Part shown: in pieces, positions 1-5,872 of the stretch | Layout: the number at the start of each line of letters is the position of its first letter | Numbering within the stretch: position 1 is the stretch's first letter | Source: an uncultured Johnsonella sp. | GTDB taxonomy: Bacteria; Bacillota; Clostridia; Lachnospirales; Lachnospiraceae | Direction of reading: 5' to 3' | DNA: 5,906 nt | Assembly: GCA_905373785.1 (NCBI GenBank) | Contig: CAJPUK010000131.1 | Span: forward strand, 1-5,906 | Notes under the pieces: generated by a model | The model's input: the letters and a program-made list of their open reading frames with translations, nothing else | Database searches by the model: none | Told to the model about the DNA's origin: nothing | Made by a program: the position numbers and the translations under genes

Positions 1-1234
1 CAGCTTCATTTACCAAAGTTATAAGATGCTCAAGTCTCATAACTCCGCCGTCTCTCGTCTTAAAAGGCTTTCCGTCACTTCCGTTCATAGTACCGAAACC
101 TATAAAACTTAATCTATGTTCAGGCTTTACTATATTAGCCTTTCTTGCTACCCTGAAAAATTGTGTATAGTGGAGTTCCTGCCTTTTGTCCGCTACATAT
201 ATGTAGGCATCCGGATCGTATAACATTTCCCTTTCTATAAGTGTAGCAAGGTCGGAAGTTGCATAAAGTGCAGCTCCGTCAGACTTCCTTATAATACAGG
301 GCGGAAGCTCCTTAGTATCGCCCTCCTCACCTATATCCACTACCAAGGCTCCGTCTGAAATATAAGCAATTTTTCTTTCTTCCAAATCTTTGCAAAGATC
401 TTCTATGTACTTTTGAACATCCGACTCTCCCTTCCAAAGCTCAAAATGCACATCCAGATTATCATAGTTTTTCTTAAGATCTGCTTTGGAAATCCTCATT
501 ATATGCTCCCATATTGCAATATATGGTGCATATCCGCTTTGAAGTTTAAGTGTGTTCTCCTGTGCCTTATCTCTAAATTCCTTATCTTCTTTTGATCTTG
601 CCGAAGCCTTCGGATATATTTCTTCAAGCTCTTCCAAGCTAAAGGGGGCTTCCTTTGGATACTGCGAATTATAATTCTCATCAAAATACACCAAATCCGG
701 CTTATCACACTTTAGCTGCTCTATAATAAGCCCCATTTGTAAGCCCCAGTCTCCAAGATGCACATCTCCTATCATTTCATTACCGAAATAAGCTCCCAGT
801 CTTTTAATACTTTCTCCTATTATCGCAGAACGAAGATGCCCTACGTGAAGGGGCTTTGCTACATTGGCACCGCCGTAGTCCACTATTATCTTATCTTTCC
901 TATCTGTTATATTTATACCGAATTTTTCTTCCTTTGACATACTTTGTAAGTAGCCTGAAAGAAATTCATCGGATAAAGACATATTGATAAATCCGGGAGG
1001 AACCGCTTCAAGCTTTGAAAATGCCTTATCTTCTTTTAATTTTTCAACAACCTCAAGCGCTATATCAAGCGGCTTTTTTTTATAAAGCTTTGCAAGGCTC
1101 ATAGCACCGTTACACTGAAACTCACATAGATCCGGTCTGTTAGATACACCGACTATTGCGTATGATTTGTCATAAGATGCTTTTTCAAAAACAGCCTCAA
1201 ACTTTTTTATTAACACTTCCAGTATACTTTCCAT
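1..1234 (-). CDS. argS: Arginyl-tRNA synthetase, C-terminus cut off by window edge
   Basis: Class I aminoacyl-tRNA synthetase that charges tRNA-Arg with arginine in the cytoplasm. The frame is open from the ATG at 1234 to the left edge, giving 411 complete codons of a family usually about 550-590 residues long; the missing part is the anticodon-binding domain. The N-terminal Add-1 type domain (about residues 1-100) carries VSNRPDLCEFQCNGAM. The catalytic domain starts near VDYGGANVAKPLHVGHLRS, where H130-V-G-H133 is the HIGH signature. The usual KMSKR loop is replaced by GKPFKTRDGGVMRL (about 388-400), a form common in ArgRS. The start has an AAGGAG (1254-1249), but 15 nt away, longer than for the other genes here; no in-frame start lies nearer. 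A PPG tripeptide (79-81) and a PP pair (311-312) are possible EF-P-dependent stalling sites, and efp is the upstream neighbour. Identity is very secure. Confidence 0.97.
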   Translation of the reverse strand, partial: MESILEVLIKKFEAVFEKASYDKSYAIVGVSNRPDLCEFQCNGAMSLAKLYKKKPLDIALEVVEKLKEDKAFSKLEAVPPGFINMSLSDEFLSGYLQSMSKEEKFGINITDRKDKIIVDYGGANVAKPLHVGHLRSAIIGESIKRLGAYFGNEMIGDVHLGDWGLQMGLIIEQLKCDKPDLVYFDENYNSQYPKEAPFSLEELEEIYPKASARSKEDKEFRDKAQENTLKLQSGYAPYIAIWEHIMRISKADLKKNYDNLDVHFELWKGESDVQKYIEDLCKDLEERKIAYISDGALVVDIGEEGDTKELPPCIIRKSDGAALYATSDLATLIEREMLYDPDAYIYVADKRQELHYTQFFRVARKANIVKPEHRLSFIGFGTMNGSDGKPFKTRDGGVMRLEHLITLVNEA

Positions 1235-1295
1235 TTTATCTGTTAAAATCTCCTTATTTCACTTATATTCTTAATTTGCGTTTAAATAAAAGGTT

Positions 1296-1323
1296 GTTAT
1301 AAAGTCTTTATAAGCAGGTTCAA
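1296..1323 (-). promoter_or_regulatory. Candidate argS promoter
   Basis: On the minus strand TTGAAC (1323-1318) is followed after 16 nt by TATAAC (1301-1296). This is a fair match to sigma-A -35 and -10 boxes (4 of 6 and 5 of 6). Transcription would start near 1289, about 55 nt before the argS ATG. The -10 box lies within one arm of the palindromes, and AT-rich dyads produce such matches by chance. Low confidence. Confidence 0.3.
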
Positions 1324-1382
1324 GCGATATATACGCTTACTCCCTCTTCTAAAAGATACTTTATAACAACCTTATAAAGCAT
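1320..1382 (-). CDS. Possible 20-codon small ORF between efp and argS
   Basis: An ATG six bases after the efp stop codon opens a 20-codon frame ending in TGA (1322-1320). The predicted peptide starts MLYKVVIKYL and ends GVSVYIA; it is mostly hydrophobic, with a few Lys and Glu and no Arg codons. There is no good ribosome binding site, only TAGGT overlapping the efp stop region, so translation would depend on re-initiation after efp. Its codons run through the right-hand half of the palindromic region, so ribosome passage could change which hairpins form. No family is recognised, and a chance ORF is quite possible. Confidence 0.2.
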   Translation of the reverse strand: MLYKVVIKYLLEEGVSVYIA

Positions 1383-1388
1383 TGATAC

Positions 1389-1949
1389 CTATGCTCTTGA
1401 CAAATACTCACCTGTACGAGTGTCTATCTTGATTTTATCTCCTATATTAACAAATAAAGGTACATATACTACTGCTCCGGTCTCAACTGTAGCAGGCTTT
1501 GTAGCTCCCTGAGCGGTATTACCGGCAAATCCCGGCTCTGTTTCGGAAACCTCAAGTTCAACGAATAAAGGAGGTTCTACTGAGAATACATCACCGTTAA
1601 ATGAGCATATCTTTACCATATCATTCTCTTTAACGAACTTAAGCGCATCGCCGACCTTGTCTTGATTTAATGCTATCTGCTCATAGTTTTCAGTATTCAT
1701 AAAGTGGAACATCTCTCCGTCAGAATATAAATACTGCATCTCCGCTCTGTCTATTCTAGCCTGTGGGAACTTTTCCGTAGGTCTGAAAGTTCTTTCAACC
1801 ACACTTCCTGTTCTTACATTCTTTATCTTTGTACGCACAAAAGCAGCACCCTTGCCGGGTTTTACATGCTGAAACTCTACTATCTGATACACCTGTCCTT
1901 CTTCTATCTCAAGTGTAATGCCGTTTCTAAAATCACCTGCTGAAATCAT
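1389..1949 (-). CDS. efp: Elongation factor P
   Basis: Complete 186-residue EF-P, the usual length. EF-P binds between the P and E sites of ribosomes stalled on consecutive prolines and promotes peptide bond formation. Three beta-barrel domains are visible. The N-terminal KOW-like domain (about 1-62) carries the tip loop [10 protein letters not shown], in which K33 matches the residue modified in other bacteria. The central OB domain (about 65-127) has the [10 protein letters not shown] segment. The C-terminal OB domain (about 128-186) contains the family signature ([19 protein letters not shown]) and ends [16 protein letters not shown] lies 7 nt before the ATG, a strong site that fixes the start. 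The neighbours do not include a recognisable EF-P modification enzyme. EF-P itself contains one PP pair (VEPPLF). Identity is secure. Confidence 0.98.
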   Translation of the reverse strand: MISAGDFRNGITLEIEEGQVYQIVEFQHVKPGKGAAFVRTKIKNVRTGSVVERTFRPTEKFPQARIDRAEMQYLYSDGEMFHFMNTENYEQIALNQDKVGDALKFVKENDMVKICSFNGDVFSVEPPLFVELEVSETEPGFAGNTAQGATKPATVETGAVVYVPLFVNIGDKIKIDTRTGEYLSRA

Positions 1950-1977
1950 ATTTATTCCTCCTAGAAATTCACAATCG

Positions 1978-2011
1978 ATTATATTTTATAACAAAACGGC
2001 TATATACGCAA
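1978..2011 (-). promoter_or_regulatory. Weak candidate efp promoter
   Basis: An AT-rich stretch upstream of efp holds a perfect TATAAT (1983-1978) overlapping a TATAAA series (1990-1985). The best -35-like element is TTGCGT (2011-2006), 15 nt before TATAAA but 22 nt before TATAAT, so neither pairing has ideal spacing. A promoter is expected here because efp follows a 246-base gap and an inverted repeat. The exact boxes are uncertain. Confidence 0.35.
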
Positions 2012-2044
2012 TACACTTTAAAAACTTGAAATCAGATGAAGTTG

Positions 2045-2112
2045 GAAACACTCCTTATTTCAATCATACTCGCAGTACTAAACGCTACAAAGATTAAAAT
2101 AAGGAGTGTTTC
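2045..2112. repeat. Long inverted repeat between the met-like operon and efp
   Basis: GAAACACTCCTTATTT (2045-2060) pairs perfectly with AAATAAGGAGTGTTTC (2097-2112). The pairing extends three more base pairs past one mismatch (2062-2064 with 2093-2095), leaving a 28-nt loop containing the palindrome AGTACT. It is the strongest dyad in this gap and lies between the methyltransferase gene stop and the efp promoter region, where an operon terminator would be expected. However, the minus-strand exit from the stem is CCAACTTCATC, with no U run, and on the plus strand only a weak TTT follows. It may be an atypical terminator, an mRNA 3' stabiliser or a remnant of a mobile repeat. The dyad is certain; the function is not. 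Confidence 0.6.
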
Positions 2113-2195
2113 TTTAAAAGTAATAACTGTTTTATGTATCTAAATACGAGGGATTTTACGCCTCTCTCTACCTGTACCTTAACAAAATAAACTGT

Positions 2196-3311
2196 TTAAT
2201 CTTTAATTCCTTTTGGCAGTCTTCCTATTCTGGCGTTTCTTCCATACTTTTTAACTGCATAAATATATGCTTCGAGATTACTTAGCGGTGTTTTTATAGG
2301 AACATCGCAACCTGTATGGAGTAGGTAACCTTTCGGTGAGTCCGCAGCCTTTATTATACAGTTTTTCACCGCCTCTATCACATCATCCACTGTTCCCAGA
2401 TTCATGACTTCAACCGGTGCTATATTCCCTATTATAAGCATCTTATCACCCAGTACTTCCTTAAGCTCTCCTATGTCTTCAACATTATCAACGCTGTAGC
2501 CCGATATATTGAGCCTTCCAAGATCCTCCCACAGTTCCTTTGACTTTCCGCATATATGGCATACCGGTTTATTTCCCGTTATTTCATACACTGCATTTAC
2601 CAGTCTCTCCTGATAGGGAAATGCATATTCATCATACATTTTTTTACTTATCAAAGCACCGCTGGCAACCGGATCTCCGAAAGAAAAGCTTACGCTGCCG
2701 AATTCCTTTGTAAACGCCTCAACCCATTTAATACAACAATCCAAAGCAAGCTCAATAAGTCTATGCAGATTTTCCTTATTTTTTCTCATATCCTTAAGTA
2801 TAAGCTCCACCGGGCGTATGGACTGTGCAGCAGATAAAGGACCGTTTGTAGAAGTTGAAATAGGTAAATCAGGATACCTGTCCTTTATTCTTTTCGCAAG
2901 CTCAAGTCTTGATTTTAAGAACTCATTTTTATAGGGATCAAATTCTATAAGTTTATCAAAATCCTTGTAATCTTTTAATACATGCTCCTTTATACAAGGA
3001 ATACCTCTTTCAGGGAATTGTAGTGTAGTTCCGAGTGCTCTTCCGACAGATCTTAAATCAAGACCTACCGAAATGCCCTTAAGCCCAAACATCAGCTCTT
3101 TTTGTTTTACAACCTCTGCAAATACTTCAAAATCGTTATTAAGTTGCAAGGTCGTATATCCGAGTATCTCAGCAAGGGGAAGTTCCACATCCATCAAATT
3201 ATAGGGAAGATGGTCAACTTCCTCACCTTTTAAGTAGGCACTCATTCTTTCAACGGAAGTCATTTCAGACTTCATAGACGAGAGTTCTTTTTTTATCTGC
3301 TCATACTCCAT
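2196..3311 (-). CDS. Uroporphyrinogen decarboxylase superfamily protein, MtaA-like zinc methyltransferase
   Basis: Complete 371-residue soluble TIM-barrel protein of the UroD/MtaA superfamily. It lacks the N-terminal MRQAGR signature of true HemE, so haem synthesis is unlikely. It does have the His-X-Cys...Cys zinc pattern of corrinoid-dependent thiol methyltransferases such as MtaA/MtbA: H252-I-C254 (in VCHICGKSKELW) and C335 (in HTGCDVPIKTPLSN). Other family marks are GDPVASG (212-218) and GNIAP (295-299). Family members move a methyl group between a corrinoid protein and a zinc-activated thiol; the substrates here are unknown. The start is fixed by AAGGAGG 5 nt before the ATG. That site contains the metQ stop codon, which implies translational coupling and co-transcription with the transporter. 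No corrinoid protein or reactivating ATPase gene is in view; these may lie outside. Assignment to the superfamily is secure; the specific reaction is inferred. Confidence 0.85.
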   Translation of the reverse strand: MEYEQIKKELSSMKSEMTSVERMSAYLKGEEVDHLPYNLMDVELPLAEILGYTTLQLNNDFEVFAEVVKQKELMFGLKGISVGLDLRSVGRALGTTLQFPERGIPCIKEHVLKDYKDFDKLIEFDPYKNEFLKSRLELAKRIKDRYPDLPISTSTNGPLSAAQSIRPVELILKDMRKNKENLHRLIELALDCCIKWVEAFTKEFGSVSFSFGDPVASGALISKKMYDEYAFPYQERLVNAVYEITGNKPVCHICGKSKELWEDLGRLNISGYSVDNVEDIGELKEVLGDKMLIIGNIAPVEVMNLGTVDDVIEAVKNCIIKAADSPKGYLLHTGCDVPIKTPLSNLEAYIYAVKKYGRNARIGRLPKGIKD

Positions 3312-3315
3312 ACTT

Positions 3316-3325
3316 ACCTCCTTTA
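3316..3325 (-). promoter_or_regulatory. Ribosome binding site overlapping metQ stop codon
   Basis: On the minus strand the metQ stop TAA (3325-3323) runs directly into AAAGGAGG, which serves the methyltransferase ATG at 3311. The intergenic distance is 11 nt. Ribosomes ending metQ would sit on the next initiation site, so the two proteins are probably made together. Confidence 0.8.
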
Positions 3326-4195
3326 GAATAGAGGAACTTTAGTCTTTTCTGTCTTGGTCTCGATATATTCCTTAACTTCCTTGCTTGTTAAAGCCGCCTC
3401 TAAATCCTTAGCCCATGGCTTTTCTTCTTTTATAACAAGCTGTATTCCTTCTTCCTGAGCATAAGCAATTGCAGAAGCCGCATCCCTTCCGGTTTCCCTC
3501 ATAACATCAGACATTACAACCGCCATATCTGTATCATCAACTGCATTTGCAAGATTCAATCTCTCCATCTCTACAAACTTAAGATTCTTAGGATTTTCCT
3601 TTATATCAATTGTACTTGGCTCCGCTACACTCTCATCAAGTGTTATAAGACCTTCTTTTGCCAATAACTTAAGTGCAATAGCTCTGTTTGAAACATCATT
3701 TGACAAGGCAACTGTCATACCGTCAGTTACTTCAGATACACTCTTTACCTTATTGGAGTATAGACCGATCTGGAAAGCAAATACTTCTTTACCATAGGTT
3801 ATAAGCTTGGCATTATTTGACTCATTAAAGTTATCCATATAACTCTTATACTGATGGAAGGTTCCGTCTATACTTCCTTCCCATGTAGCTATATCAGGTG
3901 TTACCGCATCATCAAACACCTTCATCTCAACCTCATACTCTGTATTTGACTTGTTGAATACATCCATAGCAACTTCCAGCACATCCTTACATATAGCGGA
4001 AGTACCTATAACTACCTTTTGCTTTTCTCCTGCTGCCTTTGCTCCTTCACTTGCAGCTCCACTTGACACTGCATCCGACTGTGCAGCCTCACTTACACTG
4101 CTTTGTGCACTTGAAGACTCCTTAGATCCACTTGAACATCCTACGCTTAAAAGCATCGCTAATGCAAGGCTTCCCAATAAACAAAATTTTTTCAT
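3323..4195 (-). CDS. metQ: MetQ/NlpA family substrate-binding lipoprotein, divergent pocket
   Basis: 290-residue extracytoplasmic receptor of the MetNIQ importer family. A short signal peptide (MKKF, then a hydrophobic stretch) ends in the lipobox LSVG-C20, the expected lipidation site. A flexible Ser/Ala/Glu-rich linker runs to about residue 58. The NlpA fold follows: VVIGTSAICKDVLEVA (61-76), the SIDGTFHQYKSYMDNFN segment (108-124), the LSNDVSN turn (164-170), ENPKNLKFVEME (200-211) and a VPLF C-terminus. Against E. coli MetQ recalled from memory, several ligand-contact regions differ: FQHKPYL reads HQYKSYM, NDPTNLGRSL reads NDVSNRAIAL so that Arg moves two places to R171, and VINTTYA reads VVMSDVM. 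The family is secure, but methionine as ligand is doubtful. The start has AAGGAGG 4 nt upstream; a 56-base gap separates it from metI and the methyltransferase gene follows 11 nt downstream. Confidence 0.9.
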   Translation of the reverse strand: MKKFCLLGSLALAMLLSVGCSSGSKESSSAQSSVSEAAQSDAVSSGAASEGAKAAGEKQKVVIGTSAICKDVLEVAMDVFNKSNTEYEVEMKVFDDAVTPDIATWEGSIDGTFHQYKSYMDNFNESNNAKLITYGKEVFAFQIGLYSNKVKSVSEVTDGMTVALSNDVSNRAIALKLLAKEGLITLDESVAEPSTIDIKENPKNLKFVEMERLNLANAVDDTDMAVVMSDVMRETGRDAASAIAYAQEEGIQLVIKEEKPWAKDLEAALTSKEVKEYIETKTEKTKVPLF

Positions 4196-4251
4196 TTTGC
4201 CTCCTTAAAATATTTATTTTTTTTAAGTTATAGTTTTATAACCCTTTGTTG
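4196..4251 (-). promoter_or_regulatory. metI-metQ spacer with small hairpin and A-rich leader
   Basis: This is the only sizeable gap in the operon. GTTATA (4227-4232) and TATAAC (4237-4242) form a 6-bp stem with a 4-nt loop. On the minus strand it is followed by an A-rich tract and then AAGGAGG for metQ. With no U run after the stem on the coding strand, it is not a terminator. A 5' hairpin plus an unstructured A-rich leader could stabilise and boost metQ translation, in keeping with the excess of receptor over transporter usual in ABC importers. The role is inferred. Confidence 0.35.
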
Positions 4252-4911
4252 CTATTTTAATATTTTATATATAACCTGCCCTATCATTTGAATAATTGCA
4301 GTAAGTAAAACTAAAAGTATTACCGTTGTAAACATTATCGTATCATTAAAACTTTGATAGCCGTATGTAAGCCCTACCGCTCCAAGTCCTCCGGCTCCTA
4401 CAGCTCCTGCCATGGCGGTGAGTCCCAGTATCGTTATAGAAGCAAGAGTAATATCCATAACAAGACTCGGTACAGCTTCTTTGATTATTACTCCGAACAT
4501 TATTTGCATATCTGAGGCTCCGAATGATTTGGCAGCTTCTATGATGCTCGGATCAACTTTTTTAAAGCTGTTTTCAAACAGCCTTGCTATAAAAGGTGCG
4601 GATGCCACACTTAACGGTATGACCGCCGCTGTCTCGCCTATGGAAGTTTTTAGTATAAGCCTTGTTAAAGGTATAATTGACACTGCCAATATGATAAAGG
4701 GCACCGAGCGTAAAATATTTATTATTACATCCAGTATACCGTATACCGCCTTATTCGGCTTTAGACCGTCATTTCCGGTATAAACAAGTACTATGGCAAG
4801 CACAAAGGCTATGCTTACAGAGATCACTATGGAAAGTACAGTCATATATGCAGTTTGTCCGAGTGCAGGCAGTATTATCTTGCTCCATATCTTATCTACA
4901 TTATTCCCCAT
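4252..4911 (-). CDS. metI: MetI-type ABC transporter permease
   Basis: Inner-membrane permease of a methionine-type ABC importer; two copies pair with two ATPase subunits. About five hydrophobic segments are visible (roughly 20-44, 57-85, 94-112, 150-178 and 190-215). The cytoplasmic coupling helix carries the EAA motif (E125-A-A, then G131; EAAKSFGAS). The length of 219 residues matches MetI, and RSVPFIIL and GAVGAGGLG are typical of the family. I choose the ATG at 4911 because GGAGG (4923-4919) is 7 nt from it. The ATG at 4917 gives 221 residues but would leave only 1 nt after the binding site. The reading frame overlaps the end of metN by 11 nt, so translation is probably coupled. Substrate choice is set mainly by the partner lipoprotein, whose pocket is unusual here. 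Confidence 0.93.
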   Translation of the reverse strand: MGNNVDKIWSKIILPALGQTAYMTVLSIVISVSIAFVLAIVLVYTGNDGLKPNKAVYGILDVIINILRSVPFIILAVSIIPLTRLILKTSIGETAAVIPLSVASAPFIARLFENSFKKVDPSIIEAAKSFGASDMQIMFGVIIKEAVPSLVMDITLASITILGLTAMAGAVGAGGLGAVGLTYGYQSFNDTIMFTTVILLVLLTAIIQMIGQVIYKILK

Positions 4912-5872
4912 GAACATACCTCCACTCTATGTTTTTGTTCTCAAGATAATTAATAACCTTTTCCTTATCTTCCTTGTCAATATTTATAATAAATGAGCCT
5001 AAAAGCTTATCACCATAGTCATCAAGCCCACCCCAGACTAAAGAAAACACCACTTTGGTCTCCTTTGTAAGTTCCGATAACGCCTTACTGTTTTGATTAT
5101 CTTTTCTTCTGATTATTTCCAGCTCTATACCGCTTTCACTTTGCTTTCTTTGTGCGTTCTTTCCAAGAAGTTCATACAGTACCGGCGGTCTGTCGATAAA
5201 TATATCCTCTACTCTTCCTGCTGTGGCTATTTTACCGCCGCTCATTATTACCGCATTATTACAAATTCTTTTTAGGACTTCCATTTGATGCGTTACAACT
5301 ACTATGGTTACATTTAGATCCTTGTTTATCTTTTTTAATAAATCAAGTATTGAGCCTGTAATATTAGGATCAAGTGCAGAGGTCGCCTCATCACACAGAA
5401 GTATCTTAGGTTCCATAGACAAAGCTCTGGCTATAGCAACTCTTTGCTTTTGACCACCGCTAAGTTCTCTCGGCTTAGATGAGAGCTTATCCGAAAGTTC
5501 TACCAAACCTGCAAGCTCCCTAACTCTTTTATCTATATCAGTCTTTGAATAGCCCCAGCACTTCATAGGAAAGGCTATATTGTTGTATACATTATCCCTT
5601 TCCAAGAGTGAAAAGTGTTGGAATATCATTCCTATGTTTTTTCTGAATTGTCTTATTTCTGTTTTCGGTATGTCCTTTACTTCAATGCCGTTTACCTTTA
5701 AGCTGCCCTCGTCAAACTTTTCAAGTCCGTTTATGCATCTTAGAAGAGTTGATTTACCCGCACCGCTTACTCCCATTAAACCGAATATGTCATTTTCTTC
5801 TATGGTAAATGTTATATCCTCAAGGACGTTTAGACCGTCAAAGCTTTTTTTCAAACCCTTTATCTCTATCAT
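4901..5872 (-). CDS. metN: MetN-type ABC transporter ATPase with NIL domain
   Basis: Cytoplasmic ATPase driving the MetNI importer, 323 residues with this start. The nucleotide-binding domain has Walker A GVSGAGKST (34-42), Q-loop Q85 in FQHF, signature LSGGQ (137-141), Walker B ILLCDE (157-162), D-loop SALD and switch H195. The C-terminal part (about 250-323) matches the ACT-like NIL domain that binds methionine and blocks transport in MetN proteins. The Asn thought to bind methionine in E. coli (N295) aligns by eye with S277 here. I prefer the ATG at 5872 because the protein then begins MIEIKGLKKSF like its relatives, with GGGGA 5 nt upstream. An ATG at 5884 and a TTG at 5893 add 4 and 7 residues but have no binding site. 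That site is weaker than others here. The gene ends inside metI. The promoter is not identifiable in the 34 bases left upstream. Confidence 0.94.
   Translation of the reverse strand: MIEIKGLKKSFDGLNVLEDITFTIEENDIFGLMGVSGAGKSTLLRCINGLEKFDEGSLKVNGIEVKDIPKTEIRQFRKNIGMIFQHFSLLERDNVYNNIAFPMKCWGYSKTDIDKRVRELAGLVELSDKLSSKPRELSGGQKQRVAIARALSMEPKILLCDEATSALDPNITGSILDLLKKINKDLNVTIVVVTHQMEVLKRICNNAVIMSGGKIATAGRVEDIFIDRPPVLYELLGKNAQRKQSESGIELEIIRRKDNQNSKALSELTKETKVVFSLVWGGLDDYGDKLLGSFIINIDKEDKEKVINYLENKNIEWRYVHGE
4919..4923 (-). promoter_or_regulatory. Ribosome binding site deciding the metI start
   Basis: GGAGG on the minus strand lies inside the 3' end of metN, 7 nt before the ATG at 4911 and only 1 nt before the ATG at 4917. 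This spacing favours the inner ATG as the metI start. Confidence 0.7.

Larger units (their letters stand above)
1235..1388 (-). promoter_or_regulatory. Structured efp-argS intergenic region with alternative hairpins
   Basis: This gap is dense in dyad symmetry. A 16-bp perfect inverted repeat pairs 1290-1305 (AAGGTTGTTATAAAGT) with 1358-1373, with 52 nt between. Each arm also takes part in a local hairpin: TTATAAAG/CTTTATAA at 1297-1304 and 1306-1313, and CTTTATAA/TTATAAAG at 1359-1366 and 1372-1379 with a 5-nt loop. The two local hairpins and the long-range stem cannot coexist. A small stem AAGCG/CGCTT (1322-1326, 1334-1338) lies inside the large loop. On the minus strand the long-range stem ends in ACCTTTTATTT, a short U-rich run, so it could be a weak terminator after efp or an attenuator before argS. 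Pairing is visible in the sequence; the regulatory role is inference. Confidence 0.55.

Noticed and set aside
1283..1380. Miniature inverted-repeat transposable element
   Set aside because: The arms are symmetrical, but no target-site duplication is visible at either end and there is no second copy in the window.
1235..1388. T-box riboswitch upstream of argS
   Set aside because: The minus strand has GAGGGAGTAAGCG but not the AGGGTGGNACCGCG T-box sequence. The gap is also too short for a full specifier stem and antiterminator.
2113..2195. Intrinsic terminator directly after the methyltransferase gene
   Set aside because: Only weak dyads are present (for example GAGAGG with CCCTC, and a short AAAC-A-GTTT palindrome at the stop codon), and no GC-rich stem is followed by a U run.
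2556..2837. Plus-strand open frame of 93 codons
   Set aside because: It lies wholly antisense to the methyltransferase gene, has no ribosome binding site or family resemblance, and is a shadow frame. The same applies to the other plus-strand frames and to the minus-strand 69-codon frame inside argS (499-708).
2196..3311. hemE, true uroporphyrinogen decarboxylase
   Set aside because: The MRQAGR N-terminal signature is missing, and zinc-ligand motifs of the methyltransferase branch are present. The neighbours are transport genes, not haem genes.
4196..4251. SAM (S-box) or other methionine riboswitch in front of metQ
   Set aside because: At 56 bases it is too short, and it has only one 6-bp hairpin with none of the conserved S-box core.
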